From: Planctomycetota bacterium
Lineage (GTDB): Bacteria > Planctomycetota > UBA8742 > UBA2392
Assembly (NCBI GenBank): GCA_020425605.1
Contig: JAGQRH010000026.1
Span: 1 to 56,550, forward strand
Length of the DNA stretch: 56,550 bases
Direction of reading: 5' to 3'
Shown here: positions 1-8,007 of the stretch, piece after piece
How positions within the stretch are numbered: position 1 is the stretch's first letter
How the letters are laid out: the number at the start of each line of letters is the position of its first letter
The notes under the pieces: generated by a model
Told to the model about the DNA's origin: nothing
The model's database searches: none
Seen by the model: only the letters and a program-made list of their open reading frames with translations
Made by a program: the position numbers and the translations under genes

Positions 1-217
1 ACTGTTCCTGATCGACCCGGACGGCGTGCTGCAGCACAGCACCATCAACGCGCTGAACGTCGGCCGAAACGTCAAGGAAACCCTGCGCGTTGTGAAGGCC
101 TTCCAGTTCAGCAAGCAGCACGGCGAAGTCTGCCCGGCCAACTGGGACGAAGGCGCGGAAGCCATCAAGCCCACGGCGGCCAGCACCGGCGCCTACCTCG
201 CCAAGACCCACAAGTAA
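1..217 (+). CDS. 2-Cys peroxiredoxin, C-terminal part (5' end outside window)
   Basis: The open frame enters from the left edge (frame starting at base 2) and ends at TAA 215-217. The visible ~71 residues begin with LFLIDPDGVLQHSTINAL and carry the VCPANW motif, which holds the C-terminal resolving cysteine of AhpC/Prx1-type typical 2-Cys peroxiredoxins. These reduce H2O2, organic peroxides or peroxynitrite in the cytoplasm. The peroxidatic cysteine (usually in a FTFVCP context) lies upstream and cannot be checked. The tail after VCPANW (about 23 residues) is of normal length. A very strong terminator follows 11 bases after the stop, so the gene ends its transcription unit here. Confidence 0.9.
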   Translation, partial: LFLIDPDGVLQHSTINALNVGRNVKETLRVVKAFQFSKQHGEVCPANWDEGAEAIKPTAASTGAYLAKTHK

Positions 218-228
218 GCAAGCCCAAT

Positions 229-267
229 CAACCGGCGCCCGCAACCGCGGGCGCCGGTTGTGTTTTT
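229..267 (+). terminator. Rho-independent terminator of the peroxiredoxin gene
   Basis: A perfect 14-bp GC-rich stem (229-242 with 247-260) closes a 4-nt AACC loop and is followed by TGTTTTT. It lies 11 bases after the peroxiredoxin stop. Confidence 0.9.
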
Positions 268-363
268 CCACGAATCGACACGAATCTTCACGAAGAACTG
301 TAACTGTGCTGCCATGCAAAAAAGCAGTTGCAGTTCTTCGTGTCGATTCGTGTAACTTCGTGG
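268..363. repeat. Imperfect inverted repeat with 39-bp arms built from CACGAA-type units
   Basis: The arms are 268-306 and 325-363, about 85% complementary, around an 18-base loop. Each arm is built from short direct units of the CACGAATC / CACGAAG kind. It lies directly between the peroxiredoxin terminator and the gap ribosome-binding site (GGAG at about 377). It could form a long hairpin in the gap leader or a cruciform. It resembles dispersed intergenic palindromes seen in many environmental genomes; only one copy is present in this window. Confidence 0.65.
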
Positions 364-386
364 ATCAACGCTTTCCGGAGACGCCC

Positions 387-1418
387 ATGCCTGCACCGAA
401 GATTGCGATCAATGGTTTTGGCCGGATCGGTCGTGCCGTGATTCGCATCGCCAAGCTGCGCGGACACTTTGACGTGGTGGCGATCAATGACCTCGCGCCG
501 GCTGACGCGCTTGCCTACAACTTCAAGTACGACAGCGTGCACGGCAAATACCCCGGCGAGGTCACGCTGAACGGCGACACGCTCAGCATCGATGGCGACC
601 CGTTCAAGGTGCTCAGTGAGAAAGACCCCGCCAAGCTGCCCTGGAAGGAAATGGGCGTCGACTACGTCATCGAGAGCACCGGCAAATTCAGGAAGCTCGA
701 TGAGCTGAATCACCACCTGGAGGCGGGCGCCAAACGCGTGCTGGTGACCGTACCGACCAAGGACTTTCTGGAGAGCACCGTGGTGCTGGGCGTAAATGAC
801 GAGGTCGTCACGCCCGAAAGCAAGATCATCAGCAATGCAAGCTGCACCACCAACTGCGCGGCGCCAATCTGCAAGGTGCTGCATGAGCAGTTCGGGATCA
901 AGCGCGGCCTGCTGACCACAGTGCACGCCTACACGGCCGACCAGCGTCTGGTGGACACGCCGCACAAGGACTTCCGCCGCTCTAGACACGCGGCGCTGAA
1001 CATTATCCCTACCAGCACCGGCGCGGCCAAGGCCATCGGCAAAGTGATCCCCGCGCTGGCAGGCAAGCTGGACGGGCTGGCGCTGCGCGTGCCCGTGCCG
1101 GACGGCAGCGTAGTGGACTTGACCGTCGAGCTGGACAAGAACGTCACCATCGAGGAAGTGAACGCCGCCATGAAGGCCGCCGCCGATGGCGCGCTGAAAG
1201 GCATTCTCGAGTACAGCACCGACCCGATTGTCAGCACCGACATCGTCGGTAACTCGGCCAGCAGCATCTTCGACGCGCCGTTGACGCAGGTGATGGGCGG
1301 CAACCTGGTAAAGGTTATCAGCTGGTACGACAACGAATGGGGCTATTCAAACCGCGTGGAAGACCTGATCGTAAAAGTCGCGCACCAGGACGGCCTGAAG
1401 GTCGAGTACAAGAAGTAG
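387..1418 (+). CDS. gap: Glyceraldehyde-3-phosphate dehydrogenase, type I
   Basis: Converts glyceraldehyde-3-phosphate, phosphate and NAD+ to 1,3-bisphosphoglycerate in glycolysis (343 aa, normal length). The Rossmann motif INGFGRIGR is at residues 8-16 and Asp35 in VAINDL suggests NAD preference. The catalytic Cys153 lies in SNASCTTNC, its partner His180 in TTVHAYT, and the C-terminal NEWGYSNR motif is present. The ATG at 387 was chosen because GGAG lies 7-10 nt upstream and the protein then begins as the family does; an upstream in-frame extension would read through the palindrome at 268-363. The usual APAKG-like segment reads VPTKD (122-126), a mild variant. It is followed by pfkA on the same strand, so the two may be co-transcribed. 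Confidence 0.97.
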   Translation: MPAPKIAINGFGRIGRAVIRIAKLRGHFDVVAINDLAPADALAYNFKYDSVHGKYPGEVTLNGDTLSIDGDPFKVLSEKDPAKLPWKEMGVDYVIESTGKFRKLDELNHHLEAGAKRVLVTVPTKDFLESTVVLGVNDEVVTPESKIISNASCTTNCAAPICKVLHEQFGIKRGLLTTVHAYTADQRLVDTPHKDFRRSRHAALNIIPTSTGAAKAIGKVIPALAGKLDGLALRVPVPDGSVVDLTVELDKNVTIEEVNAAMKAAADGALKGILEYSTDPIVSTDIVGNSASSIFDAPLTQVMGGNLVKVISWYDNEWGYSNRVEDLIVKVAHQDGLKVEYKK

Positions 1419-1478
1419 GTAGGGCGATTCACGCGAACTGGCGAGGAACGCGAACAACTAGCAGGTCGGTTTGACAGT

Positions 1479-1521
1479 ACAGGCAGGACGTTCAGGAAGC
1501 TGACTGCCACTTCCTGCCTGT
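1479..1521. terminator. Inverted repeat downstream of gap (possible terminator or processing hairpin)
   Basis: ACAGGCAGGA (1479-1488) is complementary to TCCTGCCTGT (1512-1521) around a 23-base loop that has its own partial pairing. There is no T-tract, so this is a weak terminator candidate between gap and pfkA. Confidence 0.4.
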
Positions 1522-1560
1522 TCCGGAAGTCCTGTCTCATTCGGCAGTTCTTCGCGGCCT

Positions 1561-1584
1561 TGGCTTCTCTTCGCGCCTTCGCGT
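1561..1584 (+). repeat. 24-bp dispersed intergenic repeat, copy 1
   Basis: The core TTCGCGCCTTCGCGT and its flank match 23 of 24 bases at 10217-10240. This copy lies just upstream of pfkA; the other lies upstream of the SPFH gene promoter. Both are intergenic and in the same orientation relative to the downstream gene. Confidence 0.7.
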
Positions 1585-1607
1585 AGAAGCAGTTACGGGT
1601 ACCGACC

Positions 1608-2636
1608 ATGAAACGCATCGGCATTATCACTTCAGGCGGCGACGCGCCGGGTACCAATGCCTGCATCCGTACGGTTGCGCGGCGCTGTGCCTATGACGGC
1701 GTGGAGCTGATGGGGATCTTTGACTCGTGGGATGGTTTGCTGGCAGAAAACGTCCGGCCGATCACACGTGACGATGTCACCGGCATTGTCGCTACTGCCG
1801 GCACCATGCTTCGCTCATCACGCTCGCGTCTGTTTCTCAGTGCCGGTGACGAAGAGAAAGCCAAGACGGCGCTTGCCAAGCACGGCATCGAGGGGCTGGT
1901 AGTCGTCGGCGGCAACGGCAGCCAGACGGCGACGCTGAAGCTGGCTGAAGCGGGTTTTCCAGTCGTCGGCGTGCCGAAGACCATCGACAACGACCTGGCC
2001 GGCACTGAGCTGACAGTCGGTTTCCTCACGGCCGTCGAAATGTGCACCCACGCGCTCGACAACCTGCGCGCCACGGCCGAGTCGCACAACCGCGTGATGG
2101 TGGTCGAGGTGATGGGCCGCAACGTCGGGTGGATCGCCGTGGAGGCAAGCATCGCGGGCGGCGCGGACATGGCGCTGATTCCCGAGTTCCCGTTCACGCT
2201 GGATGACGTCTGCGACAAGCTGAAACTGCGCCACGAAAAGCTCGGGCGCAACTACAGCATGATCGTGATCGCCGAGGGCGCGACCGACAGCGAGGGGGTG
2301 CTGCAGGCCGCGAGCGGAGTGAAGGACAAGCTCGGACGTGAAAAGCTCGGCGGTGTCGGCCAGTTGCTCGCGCGCGAGCTGGAAAGCCGCACTGGCTACG
2401 ACGCACGCTGCACAACACTGGGCTACCTTCAGCGCTGCGCCGCGCCGACGGCTGTGGACCGCATCCTCGCAACGCGCGTAAGCGACAAGGCGTACGACCT
2501 GCTGATCAACGGGCAAAGCGGAATGCTGGCGGGGTTGCGGGGCTTCGAAGTGCAGGCTGTCGCGCTCAAAGACGTCGTCGGCAAGGAAAAGCGCGTCACG
2601 GCGGAGTATTACCGGCTGGCACAGTTGTTCGGGTAG
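1608..2636 (+). CDS. pfkA: 6-phosphofructokinase family protein with atypical phosphoryl-donor motif
   Basis: A 342-aa PFK-A fold protein that should phosphorylate fructose-6-phosphate in glycolysis. GGDAPG at residues 10-15 and PKTIDND at 123-129 with catalytic Asp127 are clear, as are MGRNVGW (about 169-175) and the C-terminal substrate region. By E. coli numbering, which coincides here, position 103 is Asn (GGNGS) instead of the Mg-binding Asp, position 104 is Gly (usual for ATP enzymes) and position 124 is Lys (usual for PPi enzymes and long or mixed groups). The donor (ATP or PPi) therefore cannot be read off. The start lacks a good Shine-Dalgarno. The gene runs toward pyk, with a shared inverted repeat between them. 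Confidence 0.9.
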   Translation: MKRIGIITSGGDAPGTNACIRTVARRCAYDGVELMGIFDSWDGLLAENVRPITRDDVTGIVATAGTMLRSSRSRLFLSAGDEEKAKTALAKHGIEGLVVVGGNGSQTATLKLAEAGFPVVGVPKTIDNDLAGTELTVGFLTAVEMCTHALDNLRATAESHNRVMVVEVMGRNVGWIAVEASIAGGADMALIPEFPFTLDDVCDKLKLRHEKLGRNYSMIVIAEGATDSEGVLQAASGVKDKLGREKLGGVGQLLARELESRTGYDARCTTLGYLQRCAAPTAVDRILATRVSDKAYDLLINGQSGMLAGLRGFEVQAVALKDVVGKEKRVTAEYYRLAQLFG

Positions 2637-2638
2637 CG

Positions 2639-2739
2639 TGTGGTGTGGGCGTCTCGCACGCATAGTTTCTCGGGCCTTTGGCCCGCGCCTGCGGGCGTCC
2701 CGGCCGTAACACATATGCGGGCGAGACGCCCGCATCACA
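2639..2739. terminator. Long inverted repeat between convergent pfkA and pyk (probable bidirectional terminator)
   Basis: The 26-base arms 2639-2664 and 2714-2739 are complementary apart from about three mismatches, with a GC-rich 49-base centre that also folds (GGGCC/GGCCC). It fills the whole gap between the two convergent stop codons. Confidence 0.65.
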
Positions 2740-2741
2740 AA

Positions 2742-4226
2742 CTATGGCAACGCGCCGAGTGCGTCGCCGACGCGCAGCGCGCGGATGTTGTTCGGCGGCT
2801 GCTGCTCGCCCCAGGGGTAGCGGCTGATTACCACGATGCGGTCGGCCGGGCTTACCAGTCCTTCTTCAATGATGGTCCGCGCGAGCTGCCGCAGGTCTTC
2901 TTCCATCGCGGGTAGCTCGCCGTGCTCCGCGCTCGTTTGCACCGGCAGCACGCCCCACATCAGCGCATGGCGGCGCAGCACGGCCGGGTCGTGGTGCACG
3001 GCCAGCACCGGGCAGTGCCCCCGGACCTTGCTGAGGTAGCGAGCCGTCACGCCGGACTCGCTGCGCACCACGATGAACTTCGCGCCCAGCGGCTGGGCAA
3101 TGATCGCCGCGCCGATCACCATTGCCTTGCGCAGCGCGTCGCCGAGGTGGCCGCGCAGGAAGTCTTCTGTATCGGCCTGCACTGTCAGCACTTTCTCGAC
3201 GTCGCGCGCGACGCGGGCCATGGTCTCGACGGCCTGCACGGGGAACTTGCCGCTGGCCGTCTCCGCGCTGAGCATCAGCGCGTCGCAGCCGTCCTCGATG
3301 GCGTTGGCAATGTCGCTGACCTCGGCACGTGTCGGCGTCGGGTGTTCGATCATGCTTTCCAGCACCTGGGTCGCGACGATGACGGGCTTTAATGCGTCGC
3401 GGCAGGCGCGCACGATTGCCTTCTGGTGCAGCGGCACGGACTCTACCGGCAGCTCGATGCCAAGGTCACCGCGTGCGACCATGATCGCGTCGCTGGCGTC
3501 GATGATGGCGGGCAGATCTTTCAGCGCCTGCGGCTTCTCAATCTTGGCCACAATCTGCGCGCTGCTGCCGAGCGCATCCAGCCGCGATCGCAAGTCGCGC
3601 ACCTCGGCCGCGCTGCGCACGAATGACAGCGCGAACAGGTCCGCGCCGAGCTTGACGCCGAACTCGAGGTCGCGAATGTCCTTTTCGGTCAGCGCCGGTG
3701 AGCTGATCCGCGTACCCGGCAGGTTGATGCCCTTGCGGCTGCTGATGACACCGCCGACGTCCACGACGCAGGTGACCCGGTCAGCCTGCTTCTTCACCAC
3801 GTTCAGGCGGATTGCGCCGTCATTGATGTACACCGGCTCGTCGACCTCGACGTCGTCGACGAAGGAGGCGTAGGTGCAGGTCAGCTCTTTGGGCGTGCCG
3901 GCTGCGTTGCCGCGCACGAAGTCGATCTTTTCACCGAGCGAGAGCTCGAAGCTGCCGCCCTCGATTTCGTTCAGGCGGATCTTTGGCCCGCTCAGGTCGC
4001 ACATCACAGCCACCTGGCGATCGCGCGCCTGGCCGGCCTCGCGCACGGCGGCGTAGGTCTTGCGATGGGTTTCGTGGTCGCCGTGGGACATGTTGAGGCG
4101 AGCGACGCTCATGCCGGCTTCAATCAGCTCGGAAATGCGCGATACTTCGCGCGAGGACGGCCCCAGCGTGCACACGATCTTCGTGCGCAAAGGCTGCCCG
4201 CGGACTGTTCGTTTTGTGAATGACAT
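2742..4226 (-). CDS. pyk: Pyruvate kinase
   Basis: A 494-aa pyruvate kinase converting phosphoenolpyruvate and ADP to pyruvate and ATP. The RLNMSHG motif (43-49) gives the active-site Arg and Asn. VAKIEKPQA contains Lys228 and the metal ligand Glu230, and ARGDLG contains Asp254. The B domain and a C-terminal allosteric-type domain are present, so the length is normal. No Shine-Dalgarno precedes the ATG, but TAGACT lies exactly 6 nt upstream, matching the leaderless pattern seen at several genes in this window. Together with gap and pfkA it makes a lower-glycolysis cluster. Confidence 0.97.
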   Translation of the reverse strand: MSFTKRTVRGQPLRTKIVCTLGPSSREVSRISELIEAGMSVARLNMSHGDHETHRKTYAAVREAGQARDRQVAVMCDLSGPKIRLNEIEGGSFELSLGEKIDFVRGNAAGTPKELTCTYASFVDDVEVDEPVYINDGAIRLNVVKKQADRVTCVVDVGGVISSRKGINLPGTRISSPALTEKDIRDLEFGVKLGADLFALSFVRSAAEVRDLRSRLDALGSSAQIVAKIEKPQALKDLPAIIDASDAIMVARGDLGIELPVESVPLHQKAIVRACRDALKPVIVATQVLESMIEHPTPTRAEVSDIANAIEDGCDALMLSAETASGKFPVQAVETMARVARDVEKVLTVQADTEDFLRGHLGDALRKAMVIGAAIIAQPLGAKFIVVRSESGVTARYLSKVRGHCPVLAVHHDPAVLRRHALMWGVLPVQTSAEHGELPAMEEDLRQLARTIIEEGLVSPADRIVVISRYPWGEQQPPNNIRALRVGDALGALP

Positions 4227-4430
4227 GGCGAGAGTCTAGAGCCAACCGGGCAGGGGAACAGAGGGGCATGGCACTCACGCAGCCGACCACGCCCTACCCG
4301 CTCACGCCAATCGCCAAAGCTCCAACGGGCTATTGCTGATATGCAATACAAGCGAGAACTGATAGATGGTCCGTGCGTGCATATCGGCGAAGCTTGGGGT
4401 ACAGTTCCTTTACGACCAAAGGAGCTCTCC

Positions 4431-4844
4431 ATGCACGGCTACAAAGTTCTCTCCAAAGACGGCCTGAAAGGCCCCTTCAAGAAAAGCTCAATCCTGAAGG
4501 CCATCACCAGCGCCATGCTGCCGTTACAGGCGCGCTTGCTCGACCTTCAGACCGGGCGCTATGTCATGGCCGCCGAACTGGTCGGCGAACAGATTGACAC
4601 CCACCATGCCCAGCCCAAGCCCGAGAAGATGACCAGGGCGGACCGCCCGGCCGTGAAGGAAGCGGTCAAGCAGATGGCGAACCAACAGCTGAAGCTCGAC
4701 GAAGAAACGCCGGGCCAGGTGGAAGAAACGCCGCGCGTGATCCTGCGTGACAAGATTCCACTGAAGCGCGTGAAGCTGCCCAAGCCGCGCAAGCTGGCCG
4801 AAAAAGCTCCTGAAGAGCTCAAGCTGAACAACCCCGCGGCTTGA
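4431..4844 (+). CDS. Small GYF-like protein, long paralogue
   Basis: A 137-aa protein of unknown function. ATG 4431 has AAAGGAG 6 nt upstream. Residues 1-54 (starting MHGYKVLSKDGLKGP) are about 70% identical to the next gene. The pattern K-D-G-x-x-G-P at 9-15, followed by a helix, L-P-L-Q-A-R-L and T-G-R-x-x-x-A-A-E-L, resembles the short GYF_2-type domains that bind proline-rich or membrane partners in planctomycete-like proteins. That assignment is tentative. The tail is highly charged, rich in Lys, Pro and Glu, and has no membrane segment. The gene is divergent from pyk, with 204 bases between them that must hold both promoters. Confidence 0.8.
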   Translation: MHGYKVLSKDGLKGPFKKSSILKAITSAMLPLQARLLDLQTGRYVMAAELVGEQIDTHHAQPKPEKMTRADRPAVKEAVKQMANQQLKLDEETPGQVEETPRVILRDKIPLKRVKLPKPRKLAEKAPEELKLNNPAA

Positions 4845-4915
4845 CGCATCCTTGAACCACCCGAGGGCGGGCCGGTAAGCTGTATGCACCACCGACCCGC
4901 CCCGGGAGTTTCTCC

Positions 4916-5221
4916 ATGATCGGCTTCAAGGTTCTTACCAAGGACGGCCTGAAGGGCCCGTACAAGAAGAGCTCGATCCTCAAGGGGATCACGACGGCGC
5001 AGATCCCGCTGCAGGCGCGCCTGCTTGACCTGGAGACCGGGCGCTACCTGTCCGCGGCCGAGCTGGTGGGCGAGCAACCGGACCCGCCGGCGATCGTCAC
5101 AGAGGCTGCAACCGCCAGCGAGAAGAAGGACATGGCGGAGATCAGCAACCTCGGCGACAAGGTCGTCACGGACGACACCAATGAGCTCAGGCTCGACGAA
5201 GACACCGGCAGCCGCGAATAG
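4916..5221 (+). CDS. Small GYF-like protein, short paralogue
   Basis: A 101-aa tandem duplicate of the preceding gene. The conserved module spans residues 1-54 (MIGFKVLTKDGLKGPYKK and onward, ending ELVGEQ). The tail is a short acidic segment ending ELRLDEDTGSRE, whose LRLDEDTG matches LKLDEETPG in the middle of the longer copy. The shorter copy therefore seems to lack the last ~50 residues of the long one. GGGAG lies 9 nt before the ATG. Function unknown; paralogy to the upstream gene is certain from the sequence. Confidence 0.8.
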   Translation: MIGFKVLTKDGLKGPYKKSSILKGITTAQIPLQARLLDLETGRYLSAAELVGEQPDPPAIVTEAATASEKKDMAEISNLGDKVVTDDTNELRLDEDTGSRE

Positions 5222-5249
5222 GGACTGCATGGCTGGGACGCCGGTGCCA

Positions 5250-6521
5250 CTACTCGGCTGAGAAGCCGGAGTATGTGCGGAAGTCGAACGGGCTGAACTC
5301 GCGGTCAACCTTGATGTGAATGGTACCCGTCAATGTGCGGGGCTTGCGCCGCTCGTCCGTTCCCTCGATTTCGAAACTCCAGACGTACGCGCCGTCCTGC
5401 TCGCCCTCAAAGCTGCAATAATTCAGCAGCTGCAGGGCCCCCCAGTTGCTTTCCCAGTAGTCAATGGGGCCTGCCTCCGGGTCCCGATCGCCGGCTCTGC
5501 GGCCTCCGATGCGGGCGCCCGCGGTTTCGGGTGTCCAGATGGCGGTCACAAAGTTCTTCTCGCGGTTGCTGACCCTTACGCCACCGGTTTCGACGCCCAG
5601 CTCAAGCAGCGATTTGGCCTCAATACGTATCGAGTAGACTACGTTGATTTGTTCATCGTCCGCGCCGAAGAGGGCAATGCGGATTTGCCGTGCCTGCACA
5701 AGCGACCTCTCATAGCCCGCAGGCAGCGTGGCCAGGTTCAATCCTTCAAACTCGGTTGTGCGCAGGGCATCGTATTCGCGCTGCACGCTCCAGACCGTGC
5801 CGCTGACAGGATTGAACAGGCGCGCAACCTCGGCCGGGTCGGCTTCGTCTTCGCCCGTTTCGTTGAACGGGAAGCGTCCCTTCAGCTTCTGCTGCCACGG
5901 CTCGACTACGTCTTTCTTCCATTTCGCGGCCAATCGCCCGTTCTCGGCGGCGAATGCGCTCTGGAACAGCTCCAGCGCCGTCACGTAGTCTTCGCCGGCG
6001 TGGGTCGCATCGCCGTCGGCATCCAGCTTCTGTGCGCCGGCCATCAGCGCTTCCGCGCGCTCACCATCCGGTGTCTCGGCCAGTCCGGTCTCTTTGCGAT
6101 AGCCTTGCCAGGCCTGCTGTGCTGCCTCCGCCCGTTCGCGCTGGCCGTTGGTAATGCGGGCGGCCTGCTTCTGATCAAGTGAATGCGCCGCCAGGTAGAA
6201 CCCGATCACGGCAACCGTAAGCGCCATCAGCAGGAACAACAGCACGACCGGCCCGCGCCGCCAGGCCGGGGTGTGGACGCCCGCCGCATGCATGCCCGAC
6301 ATCTGCGGCAACGTTGCGTCCTGTGCCAGGCCAAGCGCGACGTTGCGCGCAATGCCGAGCGCCTCGATCTGGCCCTGCAGTTGTGTGCGGGTGTTGCCGG
6401 CGGCCGATTGCTCAAGCTGGCCCTGCAGCTCAGCGATCAGTGCCTTGTACTTCGTCTCAATCTGTTCAGCCGATGCGCCGAGATAGAGCCCCAGAAGCTT
6501 ATGTGCCTGTTCGCGATCCAT
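5250..6521 (-). CDS. Membrane protein with J-like N-terminus and TssM/IcmF C-terminus-like domain
   Basis: A 423-aa protein in three parts. Residues 1-65 look like a degenerate J-domain or TerB-like helical module (LLGLYLGASAEQIETKYKAL; no HPD). Residues ~90-112 form one TM segment. From ~200 the sequence EPWQQKLKGRFPF (207-219), an acidic stretch, then ARLFNP (233-238) resembles the C-terminal periplasmic region of the type VI secretion protein TssM/IcmF, where a YPF motif is followed by an FxP motif. No other T6SS gene is in the window. The function is unknown; a cell-envelope role is likely. The start is supported only by length and a TAGTCT hexamer 7 nt upstream. Confidence 0.75.
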   Translation of the reverse strand: MDREQAHKLLGLYLGASAEQIETKYKALIAELQGQLEQSAAGNTRTQLQGQIEALGIARNVALGLAQDATLPQMSGMHAAGVHTPAWRRGPVVLLFLLMALTVAVIGFYLAAHSLDQKQAARITNGQRERAEAAQQAWQGYRKETGLAETPDGERAEALMAGAQKLDADGDATHAGEDYVTALELFQSAFAAENGRLAAKWKKDVVEPWQQKLKGRFPFNETGEDEADPAEVARLFNPVSGTVWSVQREYDALRTTEFEGLNLATLPAGYERSLVQARQIRIALFGADDEQINVVYSIRIEAKSLLELGVETGGVRVSNREKNFVTAIWTPETAGARIGGRRAGDRDPEAGPIDYWESNWGALQLLNYCSFEGEQDGAYVWSFEIEGTDERRKPRTLTGTIHIKVDREFSPFDFRTYSGFSAE

Positions 6522-6624
6522 GGTGACCAGACTACGTAGTAAGTGAGCAGATCAAAGTACGGGCTGCGCACTTGCTGATCCAGCCACTTAACACCGCATG
6601 CGGGCGGCGGATGCGCAGCTTTCG

Positions 6625-7989
6625 CTACTTCGGGATGTAGACCGTGCAGCCGGCGAGGTCGTCGCTGACAATCTGCTCGTTGAAGCGGTACATGGTCGCT
6701 CGTGTGACGCCGTTGGCTTCAGCGATCTGCTCAAGGCTGCGGCTGCCGTCGGCCGTGATGACTTCGCAGACGCGGCGCTTGTATGGATCCATCCAGTCGG
6801 CCCAGCCGGCGCCGCTGTCATAGCCCACCGCCTCACTCGGCTCGGCTTCGCGGGCGCAGGCGGAAGGGATGGCTGACAGGCTGGCACAGCCCAGGTGCCA
6901 GAAGCTGACGGCCGGCACGCCCCAGTCCAGACCGGCGACGGCGCGGGCGTTGATCGCACGCAGGGAAGGCAACGCCGCATAGTGCGTTACGCCGCCGGCG
7001 CGGTAACGCGCGGCGAGTTCGGACTGCTCGCGCATCCAGACCGCGTCAAAGCCCGGCTGGCTGGAGAGCTTGGCGACGTCGCGCAGCGTGACGACTTCCG
7101 CGCGCGGCAGGCTGGTGTCTTCCGGCCGTGGCCAGTCGTATCCGTACAGCGGCAGGCAGAGCGTCAGTTTGTGGGCGAACTCGGCCCATTCCTCTATGAG
7201 TCGTTGAAAGGCGGCCATCGGGTAGAGCGCGCCGGGCAGGCTGCCGCGCCAGTGGTAGTCGTACATCATCATGCGGATCGTGTAGACCTGCGGCGATTCC
7301 AGTAGGCGCCGGTAGATGCTTCGCTGATCAGGACGCAGGCGTGAATCCACCGGCTGCAATGTCAGCGACAGGCGGGAGCCGGCGGGCAGCCGGTCAGTCA
7401 GTCGCTCAACCAGCGTGGCCAGCCCCTCGGCCTGGGTGCGGTTGAGGCTCTCGTAATCCAGGTCCAGGTGATCACAGCCACTGCGTGCAAAGGCTTCCAG
7501 CAGGCTCTCAACATGCGCGCCGATGCCGCTGCCGAGCGGCGTTTCCAGCGAGCCGCCATGGTTGGTAACGGTCAGCCAGCTCCGTACGCCCGCGGCGGCT
7601 TTCAGGCCCGCGGCCAGGCCGGCCGGGTCCTCAATGCTGACCACACCGTCGCCTGCTACCGAGCCGTTAAAGAAAAGCAGGTCTGTGAAGCCGGCCGAGC
7701 GCGCCTCGCCCGCGATTTTTGCCTCATCACCCCAGCTGGGCACCCAGCCTTCGATGCGGTCCAATCGGTCCAGCGGCTGAGGCCTGGTTCGGTCAGGCGG
7801 CTGGTCGGGGTAGAAGACGGGATCGCCGCCGGAGTAGACCACGCAGCCGATCAGCGCGCCCACCATCAGCACGATGAAGCTGATCGCCGCAACGCGTGCG
7901 GTCCAGCCATTCAGCCGCAGCTCGAAGCCACGGCCGCCAGATTTGCGACCTCGACGCATGCTCCCCCGCATCGATATCGGCAGAAGCAT
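6625..7989 (-). CDS. GH18-family glycoside hydrolase lipoprotein with C-terminal LysM
   Basis: A 454-aa protein. A hydrophobic segment at ~32-54 ends in the lipobox LIGC (Cys49), so it is probably anchored in the envelope as a lipoprotein. The GH18 catalytic motif DxxDxDxE is intact as DHLDLDYE (173-180), with Glu180 the predicted acid/base, inside a TIM-barrel-like sequence (MMMYDYHWRG, GLDWGVPAVSFWHLG). The last ~45 residues (SLEQIAEANGVTRATMY... TVYIPK) form a LysM module that binds N-acetylglucosamine glycans. This resembles YaaH/SleL-type cell-wall glycosidases, which carry LysM at the N-terminus; here it is at the C-terminus. Starts at internal Met7 or Met11 are possible. The plsC gene ends 18 bp upstream on the same strand, so co-transcription is likely. 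Confidence 0.85.
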   Translation of the reverse strand: MLLPISMRGSMRRGRKSGGRGFELRLNGWTARVAAISFIVLMVGALIGCVVYSGGDPVFYPDQPPDRTRPQPLDRLDRIEGWVPSWGDEAKIAGEARSAGFTDLLFFNGSVAGDGVVSIEDPAGLAAGLKAAAGVRSWLTVTNHGGSLETPLGSGIGAHVESLLEAFARSGCDHLDLDYESLNRTQAEGLATLVERLTDRLPAGSRLSLTLQPVDSRLRPDQRSIYRRLLESPQVYTIRMMMYDYHWRGSLPGALYPMAAFQRLIEEWAEFAHKLTLCLPLYGYDWPRPEDTSLPRAEVVTLRDVAKLSSQPGFDAVWMREQSELAARYRAGGVTHYAALPSLRAINARAVAGLDWGVPAVSFWHLGCASLSAIPSACAREAEPSEAVGYDSGAGWADWMDPYKRRVCEVITADGSRSLEQIAEANGVTRATMYRFNEQIVSDDLAGCTVYIPK

Positions 7990-8007
7990 GGCTTGGGGTT
8001 CAGGAGA

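Noticed and set aside
258..386. Upstream extension of gap to base 258
   Set aside because: It would translate the inverted repeat at 268-363; the ATG at 387 has a ribosome-binding site and matches the family N-terminus.
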